This document shows positions 25,733-33,464 of a DNA stretch of 49,064 nt, piece after piece. The translations under genes were made by a program, and so were the position numbers. Each line of letters starts with the position of its first letter. The first letter of the stretch is position 1. A model generated the notes under the pieces. That model made no database searches. It had not been told where the DNA came from and saw only the letters and a program-made list of their open reading frames with translations. Origin of the DNA: Candidatus Zambryskibacteria bacterium RIFCSPHIGHO2_12_FULL_43_12b (GTDB lineage: Bacteria > Patescibacteriota > Minisyncoccia > Phycocordibacterales > Zambryskibacteraceae); NCBI GenBank assembly GCA_001823875.1, contig MHVX01000029.1, positions 17,102 through 66,165 of the forward strand, in the 5' to 3' direction.

Positions 25733-26776
25733 ATGCAAGGAATCGCTCTCTATCGTAAATATCGTCCCATGTCTTTCAAAGATGTGGTAGGGCAGGACCA
25801 AATTGTAAAAGTGCTCTCTGGAGCTATAGCGCAAGGTAATGTGTCTCATGCATACCTTTTTGCGGGTTCTCGCGGAACAGGAAAGACATCCATCGCCCGG
25901 ATTGTGGCCAAAGAGCTCGGCACTGCCGAAGACGATCTATTTGAACTTGACGCCGCCTCTAACCGAGGAATTGATGATGTGCGCAGTATTCGCGAGGCGG
26001 TTGCTACACTTCCATTTAAATCTAAATACAAGGTCTATATTATTGACGAAGCTCATATGCTTACAAAGGACGCATGGAATGCGTTTTTGAAAACCCTTGA
26101 AGAACCTCCAGCCCATGTCATCTTTATATTGGCGACCACAGAGCTAGACAAACTTCCGGAGACAATACTTTCCCGGTGCCAGATTTTTTCTTTCAAGAGA
26201 CCGACTCGCGCAGAGCTTAAAGACCTTGTGATGTCAGTCGCAAAAAAAGAAGGATTTATTATGGAAGCTTCAGCGGGAGAACTTATAGCGCTTCTTGGCG
26301 ATGGCTCTTTTCGTGACACTCTTGGCACACTGGAGAAAGTGCTTTCATTTACAAAAGATAAGAAAGTGTCTCTTGCCGAGGTAGAAACTGTGACAGGCGC
26401 GCCCAAGCATGTTTTGGTATCAGATTTTGTAAAAGCAATTGCAAATAACAATCTCGCTGATTCACTTTCTGTCCTCGGTAAAGTTGGGGATTCGGGAAGT
26501 GACATGAAAATGTTTTTGAAAATTGTTTTGGAGAAGCTTCGTCTGGCCCTGCTGATTAAGGTTGCGCCAGAGATGGAAAGTGATTTTAAAAATGAAATGT
26601 CGGATGAAGAATTAAAAGACACTAAAGCTTTAATAAAAAAGGGAAGCGGCATTACTTCTGCGACACTCTACGAGCTACTGCTTGCATATGATTCTGTAGG
26701 TCGCGCCTATGAACCATCTCTGCCTATTGAGCTGGCTTTAATCAAACTTTTTACACAAGATAGCAATTCAAGCTGA
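25733..26776 (+). CDS. dnaX: DNA polymerase III gamma/tau-like clamp-loader subunit, short form
   Basis: The AAA+ motor of the beta-clamp loader. The start is ATG 25733, exactly six bases after TATAAT (25721-25726). The 347 aa show IALYRKYRPMSFKDVVGQDQ, Walker A GSRGTGKTS (near 46), LDAASNRGIDDVR, YIIDEAHMLTKDAWNAFLKTLEEPP and the sensor ATTELDKLPETILSRCQIF. The four-cysteine zinc module normally between Walker A and DAASN is missing (KELGTAEDDLFELDAASN), and there is no long tau tail. Confidence 0.93.
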   Translation: MQGIALYRKYRPMSFKDVVGQDQIVKVLSGAIAQGNVSHAYLFAGSRGTGKTSIARIVAKELGTAEDDLFELDAASNRGIDDVRSIREAVATLPFKSKYKVYIIDEAHMLTKDAWNAFLKTLEEPPAHVIFILATTELDKLPETILSRCQIFSFKRPTRAELKDLVMSVAKKEGFIMEASAGELIALLGDGSFRDTLGTLEKVLSFTKDKKVSLAEVETVTGAPKHVLVSDFVKAIANNNLADSLSVLGKVGDSGSDMKMFLKIVLEKLRLALLIKVAPEMESDFKNEMSDEELKDTKALIKKGSGITSATLYELLLAYDSVGRAYEPSLPIELALIKLFTQDSNSS

Positions 26777-26788
26777 AGTCATCAAAAA

Positions 26789-26816
26789 TTGACAAGATTT
26801 TACTCTATGCTATAAT
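26789..26816 (+). promoter_or_regulatory. Consensus sigma-70 promoter
   Basis: TTGACA (26789-26794) and TATAAT (26811-26816) are separated by 16 bases. It drives the 65-aa gene at 26878 through a leader of about 55 bases that contains an AGCTCC/GGAGCT hairpin. Confidence 0.8.
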
Positions 26817-26877
26817 TCTGGCAGTTAGCTCCTGCATTTGTTGGAGCCTCTTTGTACCCGTTTGAGAGGAGTGGGCG

Positions 26878-27075
26878 ATGACATCTACGACAGTGGCAGT
26901 CTTTCCAACTGAAACTGGATACGCTCCGCCAAGACTGATTCGCTTCGGCGATTTCAGAGAGTTGGTCAGGACAGCAGGGGGTGGTGATGATCAGGGCGAC
27001 CATACTGCCGACGATGAATTGTTCGGTGGGATGGACGGAATGGAGCAGTATGAGAGACCCTTCGAGCGTAGCTAG
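26878..27075 (+). CDS. Small acidic protein (65 aa)
   Basis: GAGAGGAG lies six bases before the ATG. The peptide MTSTTVAVFPTETGYAPPRL continues into a glycine- and aspartate-rich stretch (TAGGGDDQGDHTADDE) and is not membrane-bound. It is a complete unit with its own consensus promoter and terminator. No family recognised. Confidence 0.65.
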   Translation: MTSTTVAVFPTETGYAPPRLIRFGDFRELVRTAGGGDDQGDHTADDELFGGMDGMEQYERPFERS

Positions 27076-27087
27076 CTCGCGGAAAGT

Positions 27088-27121
27088 GGGCGGCGCAAAT
27101 CTTTGCGCCGCCCTTTGCTTT
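27088..27121 (+). terminator. Terminator of the 65-aa gene
   Basis: Stem GGGCGGCGCAAA/TTGCGCCGCCC with a three-base loop, then TTTGCTTTT. Confidence 0.88.
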
Positions 27122-27189
27122 TGATATGCATGTGTGTTATAAATTAAAAAGATTTTGTACATACAAAACTTATTCTCCATGGAGGCCTT

Positions 27190-27957
27190 GTGAACGGCAA
27201 AAAGAAACTCTGGCTTTTCGTCAAAGATGACGACAAACCGCAATTTCTCACTGACGCAGGCAGGAAGTCCTTCGCAACAGCCGCGTCCTTTCTGTTGTTG
27301 ATTCCGATATTTACCTTCGGCGCGCTGATGTTTGGACTGACCATCTTAAACAAGCGCGCTAATGAAGCTCCTGATGTCCTCATTCTCACGCTTGGGGTGG
27401 GACTTGCTCTTGAGTTTCTGGTCGCTATTCCACTTGTGCTCGCTGCAAGTGGAGCGCCGAGAGTTGTCGTGGATGCTGAAGATGTTCTCGCTGAAATTGA
27501 ACGGGAAAATTTTAGACCTGAGTTCCAAAGGCGAGATCCGGAAGATATTGCGCTGGATCGTATTATCGCGCCCGTGCAGAAACGAGATGACGCTCGTCGT
27601 AGGGCAAGCAACGCTGAACGGGACTATTACACCGAGCGTCTCACTTGGACGCAGATGTCATGGTGGAGGAGAGCAGGGCTTGCTCTTGTTTACATGAGTG
27701 GAATTATCTTTGTGGGCTTTGCGTTCGCGGCTGTTTCCAGCGATCCCGTGCCTATTTCAGGCGAGTTTGCAAGTACTCCAAACGGCGAGATGATTCAAAT
27801 GTTACGAAGGGACACCTTTGATATCCCTATCGCGATATTCTGCATCGTATGCGCCATACTCATCATCTGGCTCGGCTCACGAGAAGTGTTTCGTCGGACT
27901 GGCCGAAAGGGTGATGATTCGCTCAAGCAACTCATGGAGGAGATGAATATCAAGTAG
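27190..27957 (+). CDS. Four-helix membrane protein (255 aa), unknown
   Basis: The start is GTG 27190, with ATGGAGG about four bases upstream. Four membrane helices are seen: about 37-58 (FLLLIPIFTFGALMFGLTIL), 64-92, 158-180 (LALVYMSGIIFVGFAFAAVS) and 209-228. Two helix pairs flank a charged cytoplasmic stretch rich in Glu, Asp and Arg (about 95-155). The family is unknown. A terminator follows directly, so it is a single-gene unit. Confidence 0.75.
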   Translation: MNGKKKLWLFVKDDDKPQFLTDAGRKSFATAASFLLLIPIFTFGALMFGLTILNKRANEAPDVLILTLGVGLALEFLVAIPLVLAASGAPRVVVDAEDVLAEIERENFRPEFQRRDPEDIALDRIIAPVQKRDDARRRASNAERDYYTERLTWTQMSWWRRAGLALVYMSGIIFVGFAFAAVSSDPVPISGEFASTPNGEMIQMLRRDTFDIPIAIFCIVCAILIIWLGSREVFRRTGRKGDDSLKQLMEEMNIK

Positions 27958-27962
27958 GTTCT

Positions 27963-27995
27963 AACGCCCCGCGTACTCGCGGGGCGTTTCTTCTT
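27963..27995 (+). terminator. Terminator of the four-helix membrane protein gene
   Basis: Stem AACGCCCCGCG/CGCGGGGCGTT with loop TACT, then TCTTCTT. Confidence 0.87.
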
Positions 27996-28093
27996 GAAGA
28001 AGTAGCACTTTTGAAGTATCGTATTTCAAGCTATAAGCTAAGACCCAACAGCTAAAAGCTAAACATTGGGGGCCTCGCCCGTAGGCTATGGCC

Positions 28094-28122
28094 GAGGGAT
28101 CGTTAAAGTTAACGGTAGGATC
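28094..28122 (+). repeat. Degenerate copy of the tRNA-Gln 5' half
   Basis: GGGATCG, a short insertion, then TAACGGTAGGA repeats bases 4-23 of tRNA-Gln (28364-28434): 7/7 plus 11/11 matches with extra bases in the D-loop. It lies just before the GIY-YIG gene, which is thus bracketed by this copy and the intact tRNA. Confidence 0.65.
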
Positions 28123-28123
28123 T

Positions 28124-28378
28124 ATGCACTTTGTTTATATTTTGAAAAGTGAGAAAGATAGGAATCTGTACATAGGCTGTACCGGTGATTTACATAATAG
28201 ACTTAGACTACACCAATCTGGTAAAGTTCTTTCCACAAAGTCTCGCTTACCGGTAAGATTGATATACAGCGAAGAATATATAGATAAATATAGTGCATAT
28301 AAAATGGAGGGGTTCTATAAAACAGCTGTAGGTAAGCGAGCTTTGAAAAAGAAAATAAAAAATTGGGGGATCGTCTAA
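28124..28378 (+). CDS. GIY-YIG domain nuclease (UPF0213/YhbQ-like), overlaps tRNA-Gln
   Basis: The start at ATG 28124 gives an 84-aa single GIY-YIG domain: HFVYILKS...NLYIGCTGDLHNRLRLHQ (motif with the two tyrosines and arginine) and SAYKMEGFYKTAVGKRALKK with the metal-binding glutamate. These small proteins are presumed DNA nucleases. A longer start at 28088 is possible. Its last five codons and stop lie inside tRNA-Gln (NWGIV-stop, with the stop TAA at tRNA bases 13-15). A degenerate tRNA 5' copy precedes it. The layout suggests a small mobile element that targets the tRNA gene (inference). Confidence 0.88.
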   Translation: MHFVYILKSEKDRNLYIGCTGDLHNRLRLHQSGKVLSTKSRLPVRLIYSEEYIDKYSAYKMEGFYKTAVGKRALKKKIKNWGIV

Positions 28379-28434
28379 CGGTAGGACAGTGGCCTTTGAA
28401 GCCATTAATTTTGGTTCGATTCCAAGTCCCCCAG
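28364..28434 (+). tRNA. tRNA-Gln(TTG)
   Basis: Acceptor TGGGGGA/TCCCCCA, anticodon stem GTGGC/GCCAT (one G-T pair) with loop CTTTGAA (anticodon TTG) and T-arm TTGGTTCGATTCCAA fold on the plus strand, with discriminator G. The 5' 15 bases are shared with the end of the GIY-YIG gene. Confidence 0.95.
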
Positions 28435-28525
28435 CAAACTCGTACGACGCTCGAGACGTGTCCAGATTATGGACTCAATAGTCTGTATAGAGTGAGAATT
28501 TTGGAACAGAGATATAATATAAAAT

Positions 28526-29047
28526 ATGAAAGTGTTAATTACTGGCATAGCTGGTACAGGAAAGTCTACGATAGTTAACGCACTCAAAGGCAGAGGTGTT
28601 GCGGCCATAGATTTACACGATGTACAGGATTTATTCTGTTGGAAAAATATTAAAACAGGTGATTTGGTTGAATATTCGCCAGTCCAATCTAAAGAATGGT
28701 TTGAGGAAAATTGTCGCTTTTGCGATATTGAGAAACTGAAAGAAATATTAAGTCAATATGATGATGTTGTTGCCGCTGGGACAACAAGCGAAGAACAAAA
28801 AGAATTTATTTTGTTTTTTGATAAAATAATACTCCTACAGTGTGATGCTGACACTATCGTTTATAGAATGAAAAATAGGAATAATAAATCTGGATATGGG
28901 AAAACAAAAGCAGAACAGGAAGATAATATTAAATGGCAGAAAGAATTTGATTCGCTGCTGATTTCGTTAGGGGCAACCCCAGTAGACACAAGTAGTAACC
29001 TTGATGACGTGGTGGATAAAATCGTTGAATTAATAAAGCATACCTAG
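28526..29047 (+). CDS. P-loop kinase/ATPase (adenylate/shikimate-kinase-like)
   Basis: The 173-aa protein starts with a beta strand and Walker A KVLITGIAGTGKST (residues 2-15), has an aspartate pair typical of nucleotide kinases (AIDLHDVQDLFCWK), a Walker B-like DDVVAAG strand and a lid-like KNRNNKSGYGKTK. It fits small P-loop kinases acting on a nucleotide or metabolite; substrate is not predictable. TATAAT lies seven bases before the ATG, so it is leaderless or nearly so. Confidence 0.8.
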   Translation: MKVLITGIAGTGKSTIVNALKGRGVAAIDLHDVQDLFCWKNIKTGDLVEYSPVQSKEWFEENCRFCDIEKLKEILSQYDDVVAAGTTSEEQKEFILFFDKIILLQCDADTIVYRMKNRNNKSGYGKTKAEQEDNIKWQKEFDSLLISLGATPVDTSSNLDDVVDKIVELIKHT

Positions 29048-29095
29048 AAAGTTCGGATTCTGTTTAGGAGAGACAGCACGTGATATTCTATTTGT

Positions 29096-29581
29096 ATGTT
29101 TAAAGGGGAGGTTAGACAAATGAAGCAAGAAGATTTGCCTAGAGCGGAAGCAATTCTTGCTCTATATTGGTCTGGCGAGCTTAAAGACCGATTTGTAAAA
29201 AGAATGCGGGATTTTGTCGCGCAGACAGAGGAGTCAATTGAACAGAAATATAAATATGTTGTTGCGGAAGAAGGCGGGGAAGTAGTCGGTATGGCGGCTC
29301 TAAGAAAAGCTCCACAATTTATGTCGCAGTTTACAACCACAAGCAATCCTGCTGAATTCTATATTGCGGCAGTAAAATATAAAGAAAAAGGAATCGGCTT
29401 CGCTCTTAGGGAGGAGAGGATAAAAGAGGCAAGGAGACTCGGATTTACTGAGGCAGTTTTCTTCAGCGCGGAATCTCACAAAGATTCTTGGAATTTTCAC
29501 GACGATTCCGAGTTCAAAAGAATGGGCAAAGCCTTATCCCCCAACGGCGAGGGGGGACAAGTCTGGGGAATGATTTTGTAA
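29096..29581 (+). CDS. GNAT-family N-acetyltransferase
   Basis: The 161 aa fit a GNAT fold: VRQMKQEDLPRAEAIL at the start, YVVAEEGGEVVGMAALRK (strands 2-4), a divergent acetyl-CoA loop region KEKGIGFALREERIKEARRLGF near 100-120, and AVFFSAESHKDSWNFH. The usual QxxGxG/A signature appears only as KEKGIGFAL. The substrate is unknown. TATTCT lies exactly six bases before the ATG. Confidence 0.82.
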   Translation: MFKGEVRQMKQEDLPRAEAILALYWSGELKDRFVKRMRDFVAQTEESIEQKYKYVVAEEGGEVVGMAALRKAPQFMSQFTTTSNPAEFYIAAVKYKEKGIGFALREERIKEARRLGFTEAVFFSAESHKDSWNFHDDSEFKRMGKALSPNGEGGQVWGMIL

Positions 29582-29609
29582 AAAAGAAACCGCCACAGGT
29601 TCGTGGCGG
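29581..29609 (-). terminator. Terminator of the YdeI-like gene
   Basis: Stem CCGCCAC/GTGGCGG; on the minus strand it is followed by TTTCTTTTT. It also lies at the end of the GNAT gene on the plus strand. Confidence 0.75.
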
Positions 29610-29652
29610 CTGGGTAGAGGTTAGCGAGCGCGATATACGTTCATAAATTTTT

Positions 29653-29892
29653 TCAGCGATGAGGACAGCCTGCCCAACAGCAAGGCCGGCGCTTGCCAGC
29701 TATGAGATCTCGGCTGGCTCTATCAATGTGCTTGTTTCTTGTTTCCTGTTTTTGGACAGATATTATCCAGCATATCCATTCGTTACGAGCGAGGGGAGTA
29801 ATATTCTCCCATGTTGCAAGAGCTTTTGGAGTAGAGGTGAGGACTTTTCGTAAATCAGTGGGCACTCTGTGCGCTATCTTGGTGATTGGCAT
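29653..29892 (-). CDS. YdeI/OmpD-associated family protein, short
   Basis: The 79-aa product matches the C-terminal domain of this family. It contains KVLTSTPKALATWENITPLA, then RNEWICWIISVQKQETRNKH with the typical W-I and ETR core, and ends with AGKRRPCCWAGCPHR, a cysteine-rich tail common in the family. The function is unclear. The full family is often about 140-200 aa, so this is a minimal version. A terminator lies downstream on the same strand. Confidence 0.8.
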   Translation of the reverse strand: MPITKIAHRVPTDLRKVLTSTPKALATWENITPLARNEWICWIISVQKQETRNKHIDRASRDLIAGKRRPCCWAGCPHR

Positions 29893-29998
29893 TTTTCTTT
29901 TTGTTTTATAGCTCTATTCTAACACTCCCATTGAATAATCTCTCGGAGAGCAAGGTTTGTGCGTATCTTATAGAGGGCAAGTAGTATATTGTAGGTGT

Positions 29999-30121
29999 AT
30001 GGCAAAAAGAAAAAGCGTTAACACTAAGAATAAAACATCGCGCTCAAAGAAGACAAAAAAGCGTTTAGCTATTAAGGCAAAGATGTTAAAGGATAAGAAG
30101 AATAAGAAAAAGAGAGCATAA
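29999..30121 (+). CDS. Very basic 40-aa protein
   Basis: A short frame begins exactly six bases after TATTGT (29987-29992), matching the leaderless pattern. The peptide MAKRKSVNTKNKTSRSKKTK continues with KRLAIKAKML and a KKNKKKR tail: about half lysine and arginine, likely nucleic-acid or ribosome binding. It is not a ribosomal protein I recognise. The exact promoter spacing argues it is a real gene although too short for usual gene callers. Confidence 0.6.
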   Translation: MAKRKSVNTKNKTSRSKKTKKRLAIKAKMLKDKKNKKKRA

Positions 30122-30185
30122 ATAAAAGTACTCTCTAGCTATCTTTTTCAAAAACATTGTGATTAAAAGCACGTAGGTTATTGAA

Positions 30186-30216
30186 CGACAATATCAAAGA
30201 CTCCTTGATATTGTCG
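30186..30216. repeat. Perfect inverted repeat in an intergenic region
   Basis: CGACAATATCAA and TTGATATTGTCG form a 12-bp stem with a seven-base loop. There is no T-run, so it is either a weak terminator or an operator-like site upstream of the lipoprotein gene. The rest of 30122-30354 holds only a putative TTGACG promoter element near 30275. Confidence 0.5.
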
Positions 30217-30354
30217 GGGACTTACTTGCACACTTTTTGCCGAACCTAAAGGGCTTCTCATAGAGAATTTTCGGTTGACGTACTCTCCATTTAATGATAG
30301 AAGTAGGGCGGAAATACGGCGTTCCACAATTGACTTCTTTAGGGAGGTAGAGAT

Positions 30355-31029
30355 ATGCGTATCTTTGCGCTTGGCGCCAAACGAGCAATCCGCATCGCGG
30401 CCGCTCTGGCGCTTTTCATCGCCGCTTCTTGTGAGGAGAACAATTACTACATTACCAATCCTCCTCCTGATGATGGCGGGGGAAGTGTGGTAAATCCCAC
30501 AACAAGTCTGACGCCTGAGAACGACACGATCCTTGTCGCAGAGAGTTTGGATCTTGTTGCGAGGCTGACACCACAGGTCGCGGGAAGTACGGTTTCATTC
30601 ACGACCACGTCTCCTGCCAGGGCCACGGTGGATGAAAATGGCAAGGTTACGGGTGTCGCGCCTGGTACTGCGCGTATCATTGCGACCTTCACCTTCGGAG
30701 CACCCGTGAGAACGCTAGTGGATACTGCGCTTGTAACGGTGTGGTCATGGGGCATCAGCATTTCTCCAACAGTTGATACGATTCAAGTCGGAGAGAAGAT
30801 GACTCCAACGGTCAAAGTCACTGTGGCGTCAGGCTACACTTCGGCATTCAGATGCTCCTCATCAAATGCGGCGGTCGCGACGGTGAATCCGAATACCTGT
30901 GAAGTTACCGGTATTTACGTGAATCCTCCTGCGACTAGCGCCACGGTGAACATCGAGGCTTTGATGATGGCCGTGCATCCCACTCAAGGTGGGAAGAAGG
31001 CAAGTATGAGGATTGTGGTGCTCAAGTGA
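30355..31029 (+). CDS. Lipoprotein with two Ig-like (BIG2-type) domains
   Basis: AGGGAGG precedes the ATG by eight bases. Residues 1-23 form a lipoprotein signal (ALALFIAASC with a lipobox cysteine near 24). A proline/glycine linker follows, then two BIG2-like repeats: about 45-115 (ILVAESLDLVARLTP..., ATVDENGKVTGVAPGTARI) and 130-215 (TIQVGEKMTPTVKVT..., AVATVNPNTCEVTGI). It is probably displayed on the cell surface for adhesion or envelope stability. Codons are GC-rich and a private terminator follows. Confidence 0.82.
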   Translation: MRIFALGAKRAIRIAAALALFIAASCEENNYYITNPPPDDGGGSVVNPTTSLTPENDTILVAESLDLVARLTPQVAGSTVSFTTTSPARATVDENGKVTGVAPGTARIIATFTFGAPVRTLVDTALVTVWSWGISISPTVDTIQVGEKMTPTVKVTVASGYTSAFRCSSSNAAVATVNPNTCEVTGIYVNPPATSATVNIEALMMAVHPTQGGKKASMRIVVLK

Positions 31030-31039
31030 AATGGAGGAC

Positions 31040-31073
31040 AGCGGCCCGAGAACATCCGGGCCGCTTTTTTTGC
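31040..31073 (+). terminator. Terminator of the Ig-like lipoprotein gene
   Basis: Stem AGCGGCCCG/CGGGCCGCT with an eight-base loop, then TTTTTT. Confidence 0.87.
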
Positions 31074-31103
31074 CCAAATCTAAAAAAGTTGTATAGTGCA
31101 ATT

Positions 31104-32021
31104 GTGAATGAACCCATACACTATCGGAAGATGATGTTGGGAGTGGCTCTCCTCGTAATGTTACTAGTGCTCATAAATACTCTTGAATTCACTGCAGTTT
31201 ACATCAAAAATGACAGACAACACGCGCAAGCTCCAGAATCTTCTTATTGGGAAGCTCCAGAATCTCTTCTGGTTGGCGATGAAGAATCAGTCATCATTGA
31301 ATCACCTAACGAAGAAGAATCAGAAATACTTATAGTAAAAAAAGTACTTTTTGAATATGTGGAGGTCATTGATGGGTGCGGGGTGCATTTTGAAGGGGAG
31401 TGCTTAAACGTGCGCTCGGGTCCGGGGACTGACTTTCCTGTGGTCGCGCGATTACGAAACGATGTCATCCTTAAGGTAGATGGTAAAGTAGAGCGGGATG
31501 GGCATACGTGGTTTAAAATTATTTTCGATGAAACACTTCGCTACCCTGAACGAGCTGAAGGAGATTGGTATGTGGCGGCAGATTTTGTGAACGTTGTGCT
31601 TGACGAAGGGGAAAAGACGGTCTGGGAGGATGATGTGGCTACGACAACAAAACGGATCGTGATAGACAGAAGTGATCAGAAGCTCACTGCATATGATGGT
31701 GATACTTTATATATGGAAACACCAATTTCTACTGGCCTTGAATTAACTCCCACACCATGTGGCACATTTACAGTCTATAAAAAGACACCAAGTCGCTACA
31801 TGCAAGGTCCTCTCCCAGGTATTGCAGACCAGTTCTATGATCTGCCGGGGGTGCCCTGGAATCTATATTTTTCCTATGATGGAGCAGTTATTCATGGAGC
31901 GTACTGGCATAATAGCTTTGGGAGCCAATATTCACACGGATGCGTCAACCTACCCTCTGATGAGGCAAAAAAGCTATATGATTGGGCCGATTTGGGCATG
32001 GACGTTATTGTGCAGGAATAG
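31104..32021 (+). CDS. L,D-transpeptidase (YkuD) with SH3-like domain
   Basis: A membrane-anchored enzyme for peptidoglycan cross-linking. The start is taken as GTG 31104 because TATAGT (31092-31097) lies exactly six bases before it; longer starts run into the upstream terminator. The 305 aa have a membrane helix (about 13-33), an SH3b domain with CLNVRSGPGTDFPVVARL, and a C-terminal YkuD domain. The latter has VIHGAYWHNSFG and the catalytic SHGCVNLP motif (His, Cys near 276-280). Confidence 0.93.
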   Translation: MNEPIHYRKMMLGVALLVMLLVLINTLEFTAVYIKNDRQHAQAPESSYWEAPESLLVGDEESVIIESPNEEESEILIVKKVLFEYVEVIDGCGVHFEGECLNVRSGPGTDFPVVARLRNDVILKVDGKVERDGHTWFKIIFDETLRYPERAEGDWYVAADFVNVVLDEGEKTVWEDDVATTTKRIVIDRSDQKLTAYDGDTLYMETPISTGLELTPTPCGTFTVYKKTPSRYMQGPLPGIADQFYDLPGVPWNLYFSYDGAVIHGAYWHNSFGSQYSHGCVNLPSDEAKKLYDWADLGMDVIVQE

Positions 32022-32076
32022 GGCACTATGCAAAGTGTTGCGTCGTATGGTCATGACGGGGTAATATATTCGGGTC

Positions 32077-32790
32077 TTGCCATTCCTGCATTTAATTCTA
32101 ATCGGCATAATCATTCTCAGCACTTCGGGAACTACATCCGAAGCTTCTCCCGACACATATGTAAAGGATGTTTTAGTTGACGTTGACACTGTGGTTAAAA
32201 TTGCACAGATTGCGCCCACACCAGAGATTCTGGAGCCAGTGCTTACTCTTGTTGAACCAAAAGAGAAACTCTCAGGAGATTTAAGTCTGCCCTTTTATTC
32301 GCAATTTCGTGATATTACTTCCTCTAAGTGGCAGAAGGTCGGTTGCGGTATTGCAAGTCTCGCTATGGTGATGGATTACTACACGCAGGAAAAGATCCCA
32401 TCTGTGGATACGCTTCTGTCAGAAGGTATTGAAAAGGGGGCGTATCTTTCCAATGCTGGCTGGACGTACAAGGGGCTTATAAGCGTGGCAAGCAAATATG
32501 GCTTCACAGGTGAGAGTTATGATTTTGCTGGATTAGGACCTGAAAAAGCATTTGCTCACTTTAAAGAATCTCTCCAAGATGGGCCAGTTATAGCTTCCGT
32601 GCATTACAAGCTTGATCCTACAAATCCAATTCCTCACCTTGTGGTAGTGAACGGGGTTGAAGGTGATACTGTCTATTACAGCGACCCAGCAGATAAATCG
32701 GGCGGGGAATCTATTTCAATAGACAAGTTCAAGAAAGCTTGGAAGAAAAGATACATTGCAATACATCCAAACTCACTCTTAAAACTATAG
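32077..32790 (+). CDS. C39-like peptidase domain protein
   Basis: The 237-aa exported protein has an N-terminal hydrophobic segment (FLHLILIGIIILSTSG) and a papain-fold C39-like domain: the catalytic cysteine in QKVGCGIASLAMVMDYY (near 90), YSQF upstream, the histidine in PIPHLVVVNGVEGD (near 188) and YYSDPADKSGG. It may cleave or bind envelope peptides. The start codon is TTG 32077, placed exactly six bases after TATATT (32065-32070), a leaderless TTG start. It follows the L,D-transpeptidase gene closely. Confidence 0.82.
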   Translation: MPFLHLILIGIIILSTSGTTSEASPDTYVKDVLVDVDTVVKIAQIAPTPEILEPVLTLVEPKEKLSGDLSLPFYSQFRDITSSKWQKVGCGIASLAMVMDYYTQEKIPSVDTLLSEGIEKGAYLSNAGWTYKGLISVASKYGFTGESYDFAGLGPEKAFAHFKESLQDGPVIASVHYKLDPTNPIPHLVVVNGVEGDTVYYSDPADKSGGESISIDKFKKAWKKRYIAIHPNSLLKL

Positions 32791-32815
32791 TAGAGCTCTC
32801 GTGATTCATTTTTTA

Positions 32816-33364
32816 CTACACAGCGAGCATCAAGAGCTGGCTTACAATTACTAACTGTTTAAGTCTCTCAATTCCTCTGTGTGCCTGCACTGCGCTTGTG
32901 TTTCTAGACAGCTTGGTTCTTGTTGATATCTCTTTAAGCGATAGACTCTGCATATACTTCATCTCTACCACCGTTCTGTATTTTTCAGGTAATTTATTTA
33001 TGTATGAGGAATATTTTCTCCCATCGATTTCATTGATTAGTTTTTCAGTCTGATCAGTGTAAGGATTAAAACCTTTTTCAACTAGCGTATCTAAAGAAAC
33101 AGGTTTGCGCTTTCTATATTGGTCTATTATGAGCTGGTTAAGGACATGGTATAGGAACGCTTTCATCACGCTGATTTTCCCGCCTCTAACAAGGTAGTTC
33201 CACGTCTTCAGGAAAGTGTCTTGCACTAGGTCCTCGGAGGCTACGGGATCGGCTATCTTGAATGATGCATACAGTATTAGCCCTTTTGAATAGTCTTCAT
33301 GGGCTCTTGTCAATATTTTTTGCAAATTTTCTCTTTGGGCGATAGTCATAAGTATTGGTATCAA
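32816..33364 (-). CDS. ECF-type RNA polymerase sigma factor
   Basis: A sigma-70-family factor of group 4. The 182 aa contain sigma2 (YSKGLILYASFKI..., EDLVQDTFLKTWNYL, about 25-90) and sigma4 (LPEKYRTVVEMKYMQSLSLKEISTRTKLSRNT, about 125-165). No anti-sigma gene is adjacent: neighbours are a C39-like gene in convergent orientation and a region with a palindrome. The start is TTG 33364 or ATG 33349. TAAAAT on the minus strand lies ten bases before the TTG. Confidence 0.88.
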   Translation of the reverse strand: MIPILMTIAQRENLQKILTRAHEDYSKGLILYASFKIADPVASEDLVQDTFLKTWNYLVRGGKISVMKAFLYHVLNQLIIDQYRKRKPVSLDTLVEKGFNPYTDQTEKLINEIDGRKYSSYINKLPEKYRTVVEMKYMQSLSLKEISTRTKLSRNTSAVQAHRGIERLKQLVIVSQLLMLAV

Positions 33365-33464
33365 GAATACAAATATTTTATAGCCATAAATAAAAAATCA
33401 ATATAAATTGAAATCTATCTAATCCATGACCCTGATATATGTTTATTTGTAGGCTTGCAAATGA

